Shown here in pieces: positions 1 through 7,529 of a DNA stretch of 13,798 nt. The notes beneath the pieces were generated by a model. The model worked only from the letters and a program-made list of their open reading frames with translations, was not told the origin of the DNA and searched no databases. Position 1 is the first letter of the stretch; each line of letters starts with the position of its first letter. Source of the DNA: a bacterium. GTDB taxonomy: Bacteria > Bacillota_I > Bacilli_A > RF39 > UBA660. The stretch covers positions 1 through 13,798 of the forward strand of contig SFTR01000015.1 of NCBI GenBank assembly GCA_004560915.1, in the 5' to 3' direction. A program made the position numbers and the translations under genes.

Positions 1-42
1 AAAATTACCATGTCAATATATAAAAAAAATAATTTTTATGTA

Positions 43-72
43 TTGACAAATGAATGAGTATTCAACTATAAT
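43..72 (+). promoter_or_regulatory. Promoter of the metal-resistance operon
   Basis: A perfect -35 TTGACA (43-48) is followed after 18 bases by a perfect -10 TATAAT (67-72). Transcription should begin near 79, about 32 bases before the repressor start codon. It is the only promoter in the window with both boxes at consensus, as expected for a strong promoter held off by a repressor. The operator repeats overlap its spacer and -10 box. Confidence 0.85.
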
Positions 73-99
73 GTTAATAGTTGAAAGAATATTCAACTA
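51..99 (+). promoter_or_regulatory. Paired operator repeats for the ArsR/CadC-type repressor
   Basis: Two copies of an 18-base element, TGAAnnnnTATTCAACTA, lie at 51-68 and 82-99, exactly 31 bases (about three helical turns) apart. Each holds an inverted repeat: TGAAT/ATTCA at 51-55/60-64, and the 8-base arms TAGTTGAA/TTCAACTA at 78-85/92-99. The first copy sits between the -35 and -10 boxes; the second covers the transcription start and 5' leader. ArsR/SmtB repressors are known to bind such AT-rich imperfect palindromes and release them on metal binding. Binding by the adjacent gene product is inferred. Confidence 0.75.
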
Positions 100-110
100 A
101 AGGAGTATGT

Positions 111-473
111 ATGTCTAAGAATGAATTTATATGTGATTGTAATATAATACATCAAGAAGCAGTAGATGAAGTTAATAAAGATATGCCAGAAGAGAATACA
201 TTTAATAATCTTGCTGACTTATTTAAATTAATTGGAGATACTACAAGATGTAGAATACTATTTGCACTTGATGAAAGAGAAATGTGTGTTTGTGATATAG
301 CAAACGTACTTAGTATGACAAAGTCAGCTGTATCTCATCAATTAGCAACTCTTAGAAGAAGTGGAATAGTAAGATGTAGAAAAAGTGGTAAAGAAGTATA
401 TTATACTTTAGATGATGATCATATAGTTAAATTATTTGAAATTGGACTTGAACATATAAAACATAGAAGTTAG
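111..473 (+). CDS. cadC: ArsR/SmtB-family metal-sensing repressor, CadC type
   Basis: Cytoplasmic winged-helix repressor of 120 residues, expected to shut the operon until Cd, Pb or Zn binds. The start at 111 is chosen because AAAGGAG (99-105) lies 5 bases upstream; an in-frame TTG at 81 would fall inside the operator and at the transcription start. The N-terminus carries C8-D-C10, and the metal-binding helix reads E-M-C59-V-C61-D-I-A, the alpha3N site signature of CadC proteins. The recognition helix is around T70-R83 (S-A-V-S-H-Q-L). The dimer-interface helix has D102, H104, H115 and H118, matching the second (alpha5, Zn-type) metal site. It is the first gene of the operon, 14 bases before the HMA gene. 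Cys at both sites suggests Cd/Pb sensing rather than Ni or Co; exact metal specificity is inferred from the family and from the P1B-2 ATPase downstream. Confidence 0.9.
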   Translation: MSKNEFICDCNIIHQEAVDEVNKDMPEENTFNNLADLFKLIGDTTRCRILFALDEREMCVCDIANVLSMTKSAVSHQLATLRRSGIVRCRKSGKEVYYTLDDDHIVKLFEIGLEHIKHRS

Positions 474-487
474 AAAGAAGGGTATAA

Positions 488-712
488 ATGAGAAATTATA
501 AGTTTAAGATTGAAGGATTAGATTGTGCTAATTGCGCTAATGAGTTAGAAAGTGCTCTTAGTGAAATAGATATTATTAGTAATGTTAGTATTAGTTTTAT
601 GACTGAGAAGTTATCCTTTGATTGTGAAAGTGAAAATATAGATCAAGCAATTAAATTAGTTAAAAAGATTATAAAAAGAGAAGAACCAGATGTAACTATT
701 GAGGAATTATAA
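488..712 (+). CDS. Free-standing heavy-metal-associated (HMA) domain protein
   Basis: A 74-residue cytoplasmic protein consisting of one HMA (ferredoxin-like) domain. The metal loop G-L-D-C-A-N-C-A (residues 10-17) carries the CxxC pair; the Asp before the first Cys is typical of the N-terminal domains of Zn/Cd/Pb ATPases rather than copper chaperones. It is preceded by a GAAGGG ribosome site. Its stop shares one base with the ATG of the ATPase (TAATG), so the two are translationally coupled. It probably supplies in trans the N-terminal metal-binding domain that the ATPase lacks, either as a metallochaperone or as a docking or regulatory subunit. The fold and metal ligands are seen in the sequence; the partnership is inferred from gene order. 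A CopZ-like copper role is less likely given the P1B-2 ATPase and CadC-like repressor. Confidence 0.85.
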   Translation: MRNYKFKIEGLDCANCANELESALSEIDIISNVSISFMTEKLSFDCESENIDQAIKLVKKIIKREEPDVTIEEL

Positions 713-2562
713 TGAATAAGAAGATGAAAAAACAACTATATAGAATTATAATATCTGGGATACTTTTATTATTTTCTATATTAGTAGATATAAACGTTAA
801 GTATATAAATAGTATTATATTTATAATAGCTTATTTTATAATTGGTTATGATATTTTATTAAAGGCATTTAAAAATATTAAAAGAGGAAAAGTATTTGAT
901 GAAAACTTTTTGATGTCTGTTGCTACTATAGGTGCTTTATGTATTGGAAATATACCCGAAGCAGTAAGTGTTATGCTTTTTTATCAAGTGGGAGAATTAT
1001 TTCAAAGTTATGCTGTTAATAAGAGTAGAAAATCAGTTGCTAGTTTAATGGATATTAGACCTGATTATGCTAATGTAATAAGAAATGATAAACATATTAA
1101 GGTTGATCCAAATGAAGTTAATATAGAAGAAATAATACTCATTAAACCTGGTGAAAAAATTCCTTTAGATGGTGTTATAGTTGAAGGAAGTTCTATGCTT
1201 AATACACTTGCTCTTACTGGTGAAAGTGTTCCTAGAAGAGTAGAAAAAGGAGATGAAGTATTAAGTGGATGCATTAATAATGAGAGTGTTTTAAAAGTAA
1301 AAGTTACTAAGAAATTTGGTGAATCTACTGTTAGTAAGATACTTGATTTAGTAGAGAATGCTAGTAGTAGAAAATCAAACTCAGAAGCATTTATTACTAA
1401 GTTTGCTAAATATTATACTCCTATAGTATGTGGTATAGCTTTAGTACTTGCAGTGCTTCCACCAATAATTTTAAATCAAGAATTTAATACTTGGATATAT
1501 AGAGCATTATCATTCTTAGTAGTGTCTTGTCCTTGTGCATTAGTTGTATCAATTCCACTTAGTTTCTTTGGTGGTATAGGTGCTTCTTCTAGTGTAGGAG
1601 TATTAGTAAAAGGAAGCAACTATTTAGAAGCACTATCTAATATAGAAATAGTAGTTTGTGATAAAACTGGTACTTTAACAGAAGGAGTATTTAAAGTACA
1701 AAAGATAAATGCTATATCTATGAGTGATGAAGAATTACTTAAGTATGCTGCTTATGCTGAGAGTTTTTCTAATCATCCAATAGCTATGTCATTAAAAGAA
1801 GCATATCATAAGAAAATTGATAGTAAGAAAGTAACTGATACTAAAGAAATATCTGGTAAAGGTGTAGAAGCTAAAGTAGATGGTAAAAAAGTATTAGTTG
1901 GCAATGATAAACTAATGAAAGATATGAATATCAAGTATGATAAATGTGATGACATAGGTACTATCGTATACGTTATAGTTGATAATAAATATTTTGGTTA
2001 TATTGTTATATCTGATAAGATAAAGGATGATTCTTATGAAGCAGTTAAAGGTTTAAAAGCAAATAATGTAAAAAAGTTAGTTATGCTCACTGGAGACAAA
2101 AAAGATATAAGTAAAGTTGTTAGTGAAGAGTTAAAATTAGATGAATATCATAGTGAATTGCTTCCTCAAGATAAAGTTAAATGTGTTGAAAAACTTATGT
2201 TGGAAAAATCAAAAGAAGGAAAACTTTTATTTGTGGGGGATGGAATAAATGATGCTCCTGTACTTGCACTTTCTGATATAGGTGTTGCGATGGGTGGTCT
2301 TGGAAGTGATGCTGCGATTGAAGCTGCTGATGTGGTTATTATGACTGATGAAATTTCTAAGATTAGCAAGGCTATTTCTATATCACGTAAAACGATGAGA
2401 ATAGTAAAAGAAAATATTATATTTGCAATAACAGTTAAGATTGCTGTACTTGTATTATCTGCTTTAGGTATTGCTACTATGTGGTCTGCAGTATTTGCTG
2501 ATGTAGGTGTTTCAGTAATAGCAATATTAAATGCACTTAGAATATTAAGAGTAAATAAGTAA
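712..2562 (+). CDS. cadA: P1B-2 type Cd/Zn/Pb-exporting ATPase
   Basis: Integral-membrane heavy-metal pump of 616 residues that exports Zn, Cd or Pb at the cost of ATP. The core motifs are all present: T169-G-E-S (actuator domain), C273-P-C275 in the transmembrane metal site, phosphorylation site D317-K-T-G-T, nucleotide-binding H355-P and the hinge G509-D-G-I-N-D-A-P. The last two membrane segments carry N568...K576 and D597-x-G, the signature that separates P1B-2 (Zn/Cd/Pb) from copper pumps. The protein begins directly with the first hydrophobic segment (residues 8-27) and has no N-terminal HMA domain, which instead is encoded by the overlapping upstream gene; most relatives are 700 residues or more for that reason. 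GAGG at 701-704, inside the upstream gene, serves as the SD. A terminator follows at the stop codon. Control by the CadC-like repressor is inferred from the operon. Confidence 0.95.
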   Translation: MNKKMKKQLYRIIISGILLLFSILVDINVKYINSIIFIIAYFIIGYDILLKAFKNIKRGKVFDENFLMSVATIGALCIGNIPEAVSVMLFYQVGELFQSYAVNKSRKSVASLMDIRPDYANVIRNDKHIKVDPNEVNIEEIILIKPGEKIPLDGVIVEGSSMLNTLALTGESVPRRVEKGDEVLSGCINNESVLKVKVTKKFGESTVSKILDLVENASSRKSNSEAFITKFAKYYTPIVCGIALVLAVLPPIILNQEFNTWIYRALSFLVVSCPCALVVSIPLSFFGGIGASSSVGVLVKGSNYLEALSNIEIVVCDKTGTLTEGVFKVQKINAISMSDEELLKYAAYAESFSNHPIAMSLKEAYHKKIDSKKVTDTKEISGKGVEAKVDGKKVLVGNDKLMKDMNIKYDKCDDIGTIVYVIVDNKYFGYIVISDKIKDDSYEAVKGLKANNVKKLVMLTGDKKDISKVVSEELKLDEYHSELLPQDKVKCVEKLMLEKSKEGKLLFVGDGINDAPVLALSDIGVAMGGLGSDAAIEAADVVIMTDEISKISKAISISRKTMRIVKENIIFAITVKIAVLVLSALGIATMWSAVFADVGVSVIAILNALRILRVNK

Positions 2563-2588
2563 AGTACTAGAAATAGTACTTTTGTTTT
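2561..2588 (+). terminator. Intrinsic terminator after the metal-resistance operon
   Basis: A perfect 9-base-pair stem, AAAGTACTA (2561-2569) with TAGTACTTT (2574-2582), closes on a GAAA tetraloop and runs into TGTTTT. It overlaps the last bases of the cadA stop codon. The apical ACTAGAAATAGT recurs in the terminator after rpoZ. Confidence 0.85.
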
Positions 2589-2596
2589 GATATAAT
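2588..2596 (+). promoter_or_regulatory. Extended -10 promoter of the ASCH/transporter operon
   Basis: TGA-TATAAT is a consensus extended -10 (TGn plus -10) placed directly after the terminator tract. The base pairs 17 upstream (about 2568-2573, TAGAAA) do not resemble a -35 box. The predicted start near 2603 gives a leader of only about 10 bases before the ATG at 2613. Confidence 0.6.
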
Positions 2597-2612
2597 TTTT
2601 ATGGTGATAAGT

Positions 2613-2951
2613 ATGGAACATATGATGAGATTACACAAAGAACCATTTGAATTGATAAAAAGTGGAAGTAAAACAATAGAGTTAAGACTTAATGATGAAA
2701 AAAGACAATTGATTAATGTAGGAGATAAAATTACTTTTGAAAATAGAAGTGATGGAGAAAAGATTCAGGTTAAAGTACTAGGGTTACATAAATATCCTAG
2801 TTTCGAAGAGCTTTATAACCATTTCGATAAAGTATCAATGGGATACAAAGAAGATGAAAAGGCAGATCCTAAGGATATGGAACAATACTATAGTAGTGAA
2901 GAACAATCTAAATATGGCGTAGTTGGTATAGAGATGGAGTTAATTAAGTAA
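2613..2951 (+). CDS. ASCH-domain protein (YqfB-like size, RNA or nucleoside related)
   Basis: A 112-residue cytoplasmic protein made of a single ASCH domain, a PUA-related beta-barrel. The pattern L-x-x-E-P-F-x-x-I-K-S-G-x-K-T-I-E-L-R-L at residues 7-26 is typical of this family, followed by V-G-D-x-I-x-F. In the small ASCH protein YqfB of E. coli, a Lys and a Thr in this loop form part of an N4-acetylcytidine amidohydrolase site. Here K20 is kept, but the position three residues after it is E23. The start at 2613 is preferred because GGTGAT precedes it by a few bases, while an in-frame ATG at 2601 lies at or before the predicted transcription start and has no SD. It is first in an operon with the transporter, whose ATG follows the stop by one base. 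Substrate and activity are unknown; RNA binding is an alternative. Confidence 0.75.
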   Translation: MEHMMRLHKEPFELIKSGSKTIELRLNDEKRQLINVGDKITFENRSDGEKIQVKVLGLHKYPSFEELYNHFDKVSMGYKEDEKADPKDMEQYYSSEEQSKYGVVGIEMELIK

Positions 2952-2952
2952 T

Positions 2953-3810
2953 ATGGAAATTTTAAATAGTTGGAAATTTTGGGTAATGTTATATTTAGTC
3001 TCTGCGGTTGTGTTTGCTCAAGCATTTAAAAAAGCAAATCGTAATATGAAAAGTGCTGGAGCATTAACAATATTACTTGAAGTGTTTACTGCATTTTTTG
3101 CATTATTTTTTATACCATTTTTTGATTTTACTTGGCCTACAGATACAAATGTATATTTAATATTACTTGCAGTTGTGAGTATATATGCTATTACTGATAG
3201 ACTTAATATAGAAGCAAGATATGGGCTTGATCCTTCTGTGTTTAGTATGCTAAAACAATTATCTACTGTGTTCTTAATAATACTTGGATTTATATTTTTA
3301 AAAGAGCAAATTGTACTAAAAAAAATTATTGGTTCTGTTATAATAATATTTGCTAATGTGTTACTTGCTTTTAATAAAGGTAAAATAAAATTTAATAAAT
3401 ACTTTATTATGAGTTTTGTATCTAATTTCTTATTTGCTGTTGCAATGCTTATAAATGTTAATATTTCTAATTATTTTAATTTAGCTTTTTATACAATTCT
3501 TACTGTTTTTACACCATCAATTTTAATATTTATATTTGGTAAACATAGTTTAAAAGAATTAAAATGTGAGTTTAATTATTATGATAAAAAATATTTCTTA
3601 TTAGCATCATTTTGTTGGTGTTTGATGTTGATTGCATCAGTTCGTTCATATCAACTTGGAAATGTTACTTTAATTGCACCACTTCTTACATTAACATCAA
3701 TACTTAATACTATGTATGAATACTTTATATGTAATAATAAGAGTAAATTTTTACAGAAAGTTATAGCATCTATACTTATTATATTAGGTGTTGTTATTAT
3801 AAAGATGTGA
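2953..3810 (+). CDS. DMT-superfamily (EamA-like) membrane transporter
   Basis: An integral membrane protein of 285 residues with about ten hydrophobic segments (roughly 8-25, 36-57, 66-80, 97-117, 123-140, 148-167, 174-194, 212-230, 235-255 and 265-284). The two halves show the internal repeat expected of EamA carriers: L-K-E-Q near residue 117 closes the first half, and the final helix ends I-I-L-G-V-V-I-I-K-M. Length agrees with the family norm of 280-310. Family members export or import small metabolites such as amino acids, nucleosides or sugars; the substrate cannot be read from the sequence. It begins one base after the first ASCH gene and is followed 7 bases later by the second ASCH gene, so the three are almost certainly co-transcribed. 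The SD is weak: GGAG at 2936-2939, about 13 bases upstream, consistent with coupled translation. Confidence 0.8.
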   Translation: MEILNSWKFWVMLYLVSAVVFAQAFKKANRNMKSAGALTILLEVFTAFFALFFIPFFDFTWPTDTNVYLILLAVVSIYAITDRLNIEARYGLDPSVFSMLKQLSTVFLIILGFIFLKEQIVLKKIIGSVIIIFANVLLAFNKGKIKFNKYFIMSFVSNFLFAVAMLINVNISNYFNLAFYTILTVFTPSILIFIFGKHSLKELKCEFNYYDKKYFLLASFCWCLMLIASVRSYQLGNVTLIAPLLTLTSILNTMYEYFICNNKSKFLQKVIASILIILGVVIIKM

Positions 3811-3817
3811 GGTAATT

Positions 3818-4198
3818 ATGAAAACGTTAACTATAAAAGAGCCTTGGGCTTCATTAATAATAGAAGAATATAAAAAATATGAATTTCGTAGTTGGAAAAC
3901 TAAATATAGAGGTAAAATACTTATACATGCAGGATGTAGTGTTGAAAAAGATATGATGGAAAGATTTAAAGATTATGATATTTCTATTAAACCTGGATAT
4001 ATTATAGGAGAAGCTACTCTTACTGATTGTATACTTGTTGATGAAGGATTTAATAAAGAACTAAGAAAGATAGACCCAATAATATATGGAAGAAGTAATC
4101 ACGCTCAAACATATGCTTGGAAACTAGAAAACATAATTAAATATGAAGAACCAATACCTTGTAAAGGTAAACTTGGTTTATGGAATTATGAAATATAA
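3818..4198 (+). CDS. ASCH-domain protein (second type)
   Basis: A 126-residue cytoplasmic ASCH-domain protein. It shows the diagnostic opening I-K-E-P-W-A-S-L-I (6-14), the motif E22-F-R-S-W-x-T-x-Y-R-G-K-I-L-I-H-A (22-38), the central I-I-G-E-A-T-L-T-D-C strand (62-71) and the closing K-G-K-L-G-L-W near the C-terminus. These belong to the TRIP4-like branch of the ASCH superfamily, which is thought to bind RNA or modified nucleosides; a role for this protein has not been established. It differs clearly from the first ASCH protein of the operon, so the pair is not a recent duplication. GAGG sits 6-9 bases before the ATG. The operon ends just downstream at a hairpin with a T-rich tail. Confidence 0.8.
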   Translation: MKTLTIKEPWASLIIEEYKKYEFRSWKTKYRGKILIHAGCSVEKDMMERFKDYDISIKPGYIIGEATLTDCILVDEGFNKELRKIDPIIYGRSNHAQTYAWKLENIIKYEEPIPCKGKLGLWNYEI

Positions 4199-4209
4199 TC
4201 TTTACAAAT

Positions 4210-4248
4210 AATAAGTGTTATGGTAATATATCTAAGCACTTATTTTTT
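4210..4248 (+). terminator. Probable terminator after the ASCH/transporter operon
   Basis: AATAAGTG (4210-4217) pairs perfectly with CACTTATT (4237-4244). Three further inner pairs (TTA with TAA) are possible if one G is bulged. The stem is followed directly by TTTT. The loop of about 12 bases is rather large, so efficiency is uncertain. Confidence 0.6.
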
Positions 4249-4250
4249 AG

Positions 4251-4259
4251 TGTGATAAT
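4251..4259 (+). promoter_or_regulatory. Possible extended -10 promoter of pyk
   Basis: TGT-GATAAT fits an extended -10 with one mismatch in the hexamer. It would start transcription near 4266 and give a leader of about 17 bases containing the AGGGGAAG-like SD of pyruvate kinase. No convincing -35 is visible. Confidence 0.35.
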
Positions 4260-4282
4260 GTGACTAAAAAGGGGAAGATAAT

Positions 4283-5686
4283 ATGAAAAAAACTAAAATT
4301 ATATGTAGTATAGGACCAGCTAGTTGTAATACTGAAACTATGACTAAAATGGTATTAAATGGAATGAACACTGCTCGTATTAATTTTTCTCATGCGACTA
4401 TGGAAGAAAGAGAAAATGTTGTTAGAGTAGTAAATGAAGTAAGAAAGAATACTGGACTTTATATAGGTATTTTATATGATACTAAGGGCCCTGAATTTAG
4501 AAATGGATATTTAGAAAATAATTCCATAAAGTTAGTTGAAGGTAAGACTATTAGAATGGTTAAAGAGGATGTTTTAGGTACTGAAGAGAGATTTTCTGTG
4601 AATCATCCTAAGGCAATAGATTCTTTAAAAGTAGGAGATACAGTTTTACTTGAAAATGGTCTTATGAAGATAGAAGTAATATCTAAGGAGGATGATGGTG
4701 TTACTTGTAAAATAATTAATGGAGGAGTACTTGGAAATAAGAAAAGTCTTAGTGTTCCTGGAGTACATTTAGACATACCATTTATATCAAAAGAAGATGA
4801 TGAAGATATTAGATATGCTTGTAATCATGAAGGAGACTTTTTAGCGTTATCATTTGTGTCAACTAAGGAAGATGTGTTAGAAGCTAAAAAAATAATAGAT
4901 GAAGAAAATAGTGATATCAAAATAATAAGTAAGATAGAAAGTACTACTGGAATAGATAATTTAAGTGAAATAGTTAGTGTATCTGATGGTATTATGGTTG
5001 CTCGTGGTGACTTAGGAGTAGAAGCGCCTATGGAAGCAATACCATATTTACAAAAAGAAATTATTGATGAATGTAGACGTCAAAATAAGTTTTGTATAGT
5101 TGCTACAGAAATGCTTGAAAGTATGAAACATAATGCTAGACCTACAAGAGCAGAAGTATCTGATATATTTAATGCTGTTATAAATGGTACAGATGCTGTT
5201 ATGTTAAGTGGAGAAACTACTACTGGTAAATATCCAGTTGAAACAGTTAATTATATGTCTAATATATGTAGTGAAGCAGAAAAACATTTTGATTATAAAT
5301 ACTCAGCAAAATATATTAAAAAAGATATAGCAGGAGCTATAGCAAATAGTGTATTTGATGCAGCTAACTTACTTGATACTAAGTTAATAGTTGCTGCTAC
5401 TATGAGTGGAAATAGTGCTAGATTAATCAGCAATTTAAGACCAAGAAACTTAATACTTGCAACAGTACCAAGTGAAAAAGTAGCATATAGTTTAGCACTA
5501 AATAGTGGAGTATATCCGGTAGTAACTGAAATATATGATTCAACTGATAGAATAATAGAAGATGCTAAAAATAAATCAAAAGAATTTATGAAATTAGAAG
5601 AAAATGATATGATTATAGTTACTGGTGGATTTCCAAATGATACTGAAAATAAAAAAACTAATTTTATGAAAATAGAAGAGATATAG
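4283..5686 (+). CDS. pyk: Pyruvate kinase
   Basis: Cytoplasmic glycolytic enzyme converting phosphoenolpyruvate and ADP to pyruvate and ATP. At 467 residues it has the A, B and C domains but no extra C-terminal PEP-utiliser-like domain found in many Bacilli enzymes. Visible sites: the N-terminal K-I-I-C-S-I-G-P-A-S, active-site R32-I-N34-F-S36, D66-T-K-G-P-E-F-R (substrate and K+/Mg2+ region), catalytic K217-I-E219, metal-site A-R-G-D243-L-G-V-E and M-L-S-G-E-T-T-x-G-K-Y-P. The usual T-Q-M-L-E-S-M motif reads T275-E276-M-L-E-S-M. The B-domain exit (V-P-G-V-H-L-D-I-P) is also divergent. The start is supported by GGGGAAG about 6 bases upstream. The gene appears monocistronic, with a terminator whose stem begins inside the last codons. 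Identity is secure; the allosteric behaviour implied by the odd C-domain cannot be judged. Confidence 0.95.
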   Translation: MKKTKIICSIGPASCNTETMTKMVLNGMNTARINFSHATMEERENVVRVVNEVRKNTGLYIGILYDTKGPEFRNGYLENNSIKLVEGKTIRMVKEDVLGTEERFSVNHPKAIDSLKVGDTVLLENGLMKIEVISKEDDGVTCKIINGGVLGNKKSLSVPGVHLDIPFISKEDDEDIRYACNHEGDFLALSFVSTKEDVLEAKKIIDEENSDIKIISKIESTTGIDNLSEIVSVSDGIMVARGDLGVEAPMEAIPYLQKEIIDECRRQNKFCIVATEMLESMKHNARPTRAEVSDIFNAVINGTDAVMLSGETTTGKYPVETVNYMSNICSEAEKHFDYKYSAKYIKKDIAGAIANSVFDAANLLDTKLIVAATMSGNSARLISNLRPRNLILATVPSEKVAYSLALNSGVYPVVTEIYDSTDRIIEDAKNKSKEFMKLEENDMIIVTGGFPNDTENKKTNFMKIEEI

Positions 5687-5709
5687 GTATAGTATACTTA
5701 TATCTTTTA
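5679..5709 (+). terminator. Intrinsic terminator of pyk
   Basis: AGATATAGGTAT (5679-5690) and ATACTTATATCT (5694-5705) form a 12-base-pair stem with one G-T pair and a 3-base loop, followed by TTTT. The stop codon of pyruvate kinase (5684-5686) lies inside the 5' arm. Confidence 0.8.
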
Positions 5710-5718
5710 TGTTATAAT
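5710..5718 (+). promoter_or_regulatory. Extended -10 promoter of the surface hydrolase gene
   Basis: TGT-TATAAT matches the extended -10 consensus exactly and follows directly on the pyk terminator. No -35 resemblance is visible 17 bases upstream. Start predicted near 5725, with a leader of about 28 bases that holds the SD GGAGAGG (5741-5747). Confidence 0.65.
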
Positions 5719-5752
5719 TACTTTATGATATGAGTCGTAAGGAGAGGTATTT

Positions 5753-6979
<1,227 letters not shown>

Positions 6980-6991
6980 TAGGGGAGTTTT

Positions 6992-7504
6992 ATGATAAAT
7001 ATAGTTTTATTTGAACCAGAAATACCAGAAAACACTGGTAATATAATGAGAACATGTGTGGCTACTAATAGTCATTTACATCTAATAAAACCTTTAGGAT
7101 TTAGTCTTGAAGAAAAATATATTAGAAGAGCTGGTGTTAATTATATAGATAAATGTATATATACAGTATATGAAAATATAGAAGAATTCTTTGAAAAGAA
7201 TAAAGGAGAATATTACTTCTTAACTAGATATGGACATAAACCACATACTAGTTTTGATTATAGTGATAAGGATAAAAATTATTACTTCTTCTTTGGTAAA
7301 GAAAGTACTGGAATACCACCTCATATATTAAAACCATATATAGATAGATGTATGAGAATGCCTATGACTGATAATGTTAGAGCACTTAATTTATCTAATA
7401 CGGTAGCTATAATGACATATGAAGCATTAAGACAACAAGGATATCCTGGTTTATTATTTGATGAACCACATAAAAGTAAAAATTTTATAGAAGAGAGTGA
7501 GTAA
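6992..7504 (+). CDS. trmL: tRNA (cytidine(34)-2'-O)-methyltransferase, SPOUT family
   Basis: Cytoplasmic SPOUT-fold methyltransferase that places a 2'-O-methyl group on the wobble base of tRNA-Leu isoacceptors, using S-adenosylmethionine. The 170-residue length is close to the family norm (about 155-165). Diagnostic motifs: P9-E-I-P-E-N-T-G-N-I-M-R-T21 at the N-terminus, G102-K-E-S-T-G-I-P109, and the trefoil-knot cofactor region M-R-M-P-M (121-125) with R130-A-L-N-L-S-N-T-V-A-I. The start is supported by AGGGGAG about 6 bases upstream. It lies 12 bases after the surface hydrolase gene and is probably transcribed with it, although the two have no obvious functional link. A weak hairpin covers its stop codon. 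The identity is strong; the tRNA substrate is taken from studied homologues. Confidence 0.92.
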   Translation: MINIVLFEPEIPENTGNIMRTCVATNSHLHLIKPLGFSLEEKYIRRAGVNYIDKCIYTVYENIEEFFEKNKGEYYFLTRYGHKPHTSFDYSDKDKNYYFFFGKESTGIPPHILKPYIDRCMRMPMTDNVRALNLSNTVAIMTYEALRQQGYPGLLFDEPHKSKNFIEESE

Positions 7505-7518
7505 TCACTTTTTCTTTT
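7491..7518 (+). terminator. Weak terminator or attenuator between trmL and the DUF2779 gene
   Basis: AGTGA (7496-7500) and TCACT (7505-7509) close a GTAA loop; A-T and G-T pairs can extend the stem outward by about four. A TTTTTCTTTT tract follows. The trmL stop is in the loop. No promoter is visible before the next gene, so partial read-through is likely. Confidence 0.4.
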
Positions 7519-7529
7519 AGGAGGAAAAT

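Noticed and set aside
81..110. Upstream TTG start for the CadC-like repressor.
   Set aside because: It lies in the operator at the predicted transcription start without an SD; the ATG at 111 has AAAGGAG.
2166..2621. Open frame of 151 codons on the - strand inside cadA.
   Set aside because: Lies wholly over conserved ATPase motifs on the other strand; no SD or promoter and no recognisable domain.
2953..3810. Genetic code 4 (TGA read as Trp), suggested by the Mollicutes-like content.
   Set aside because: The transporter ends properly at TGA, followed by the SD and start of the next gene, and Trp codons are TGG throughout.
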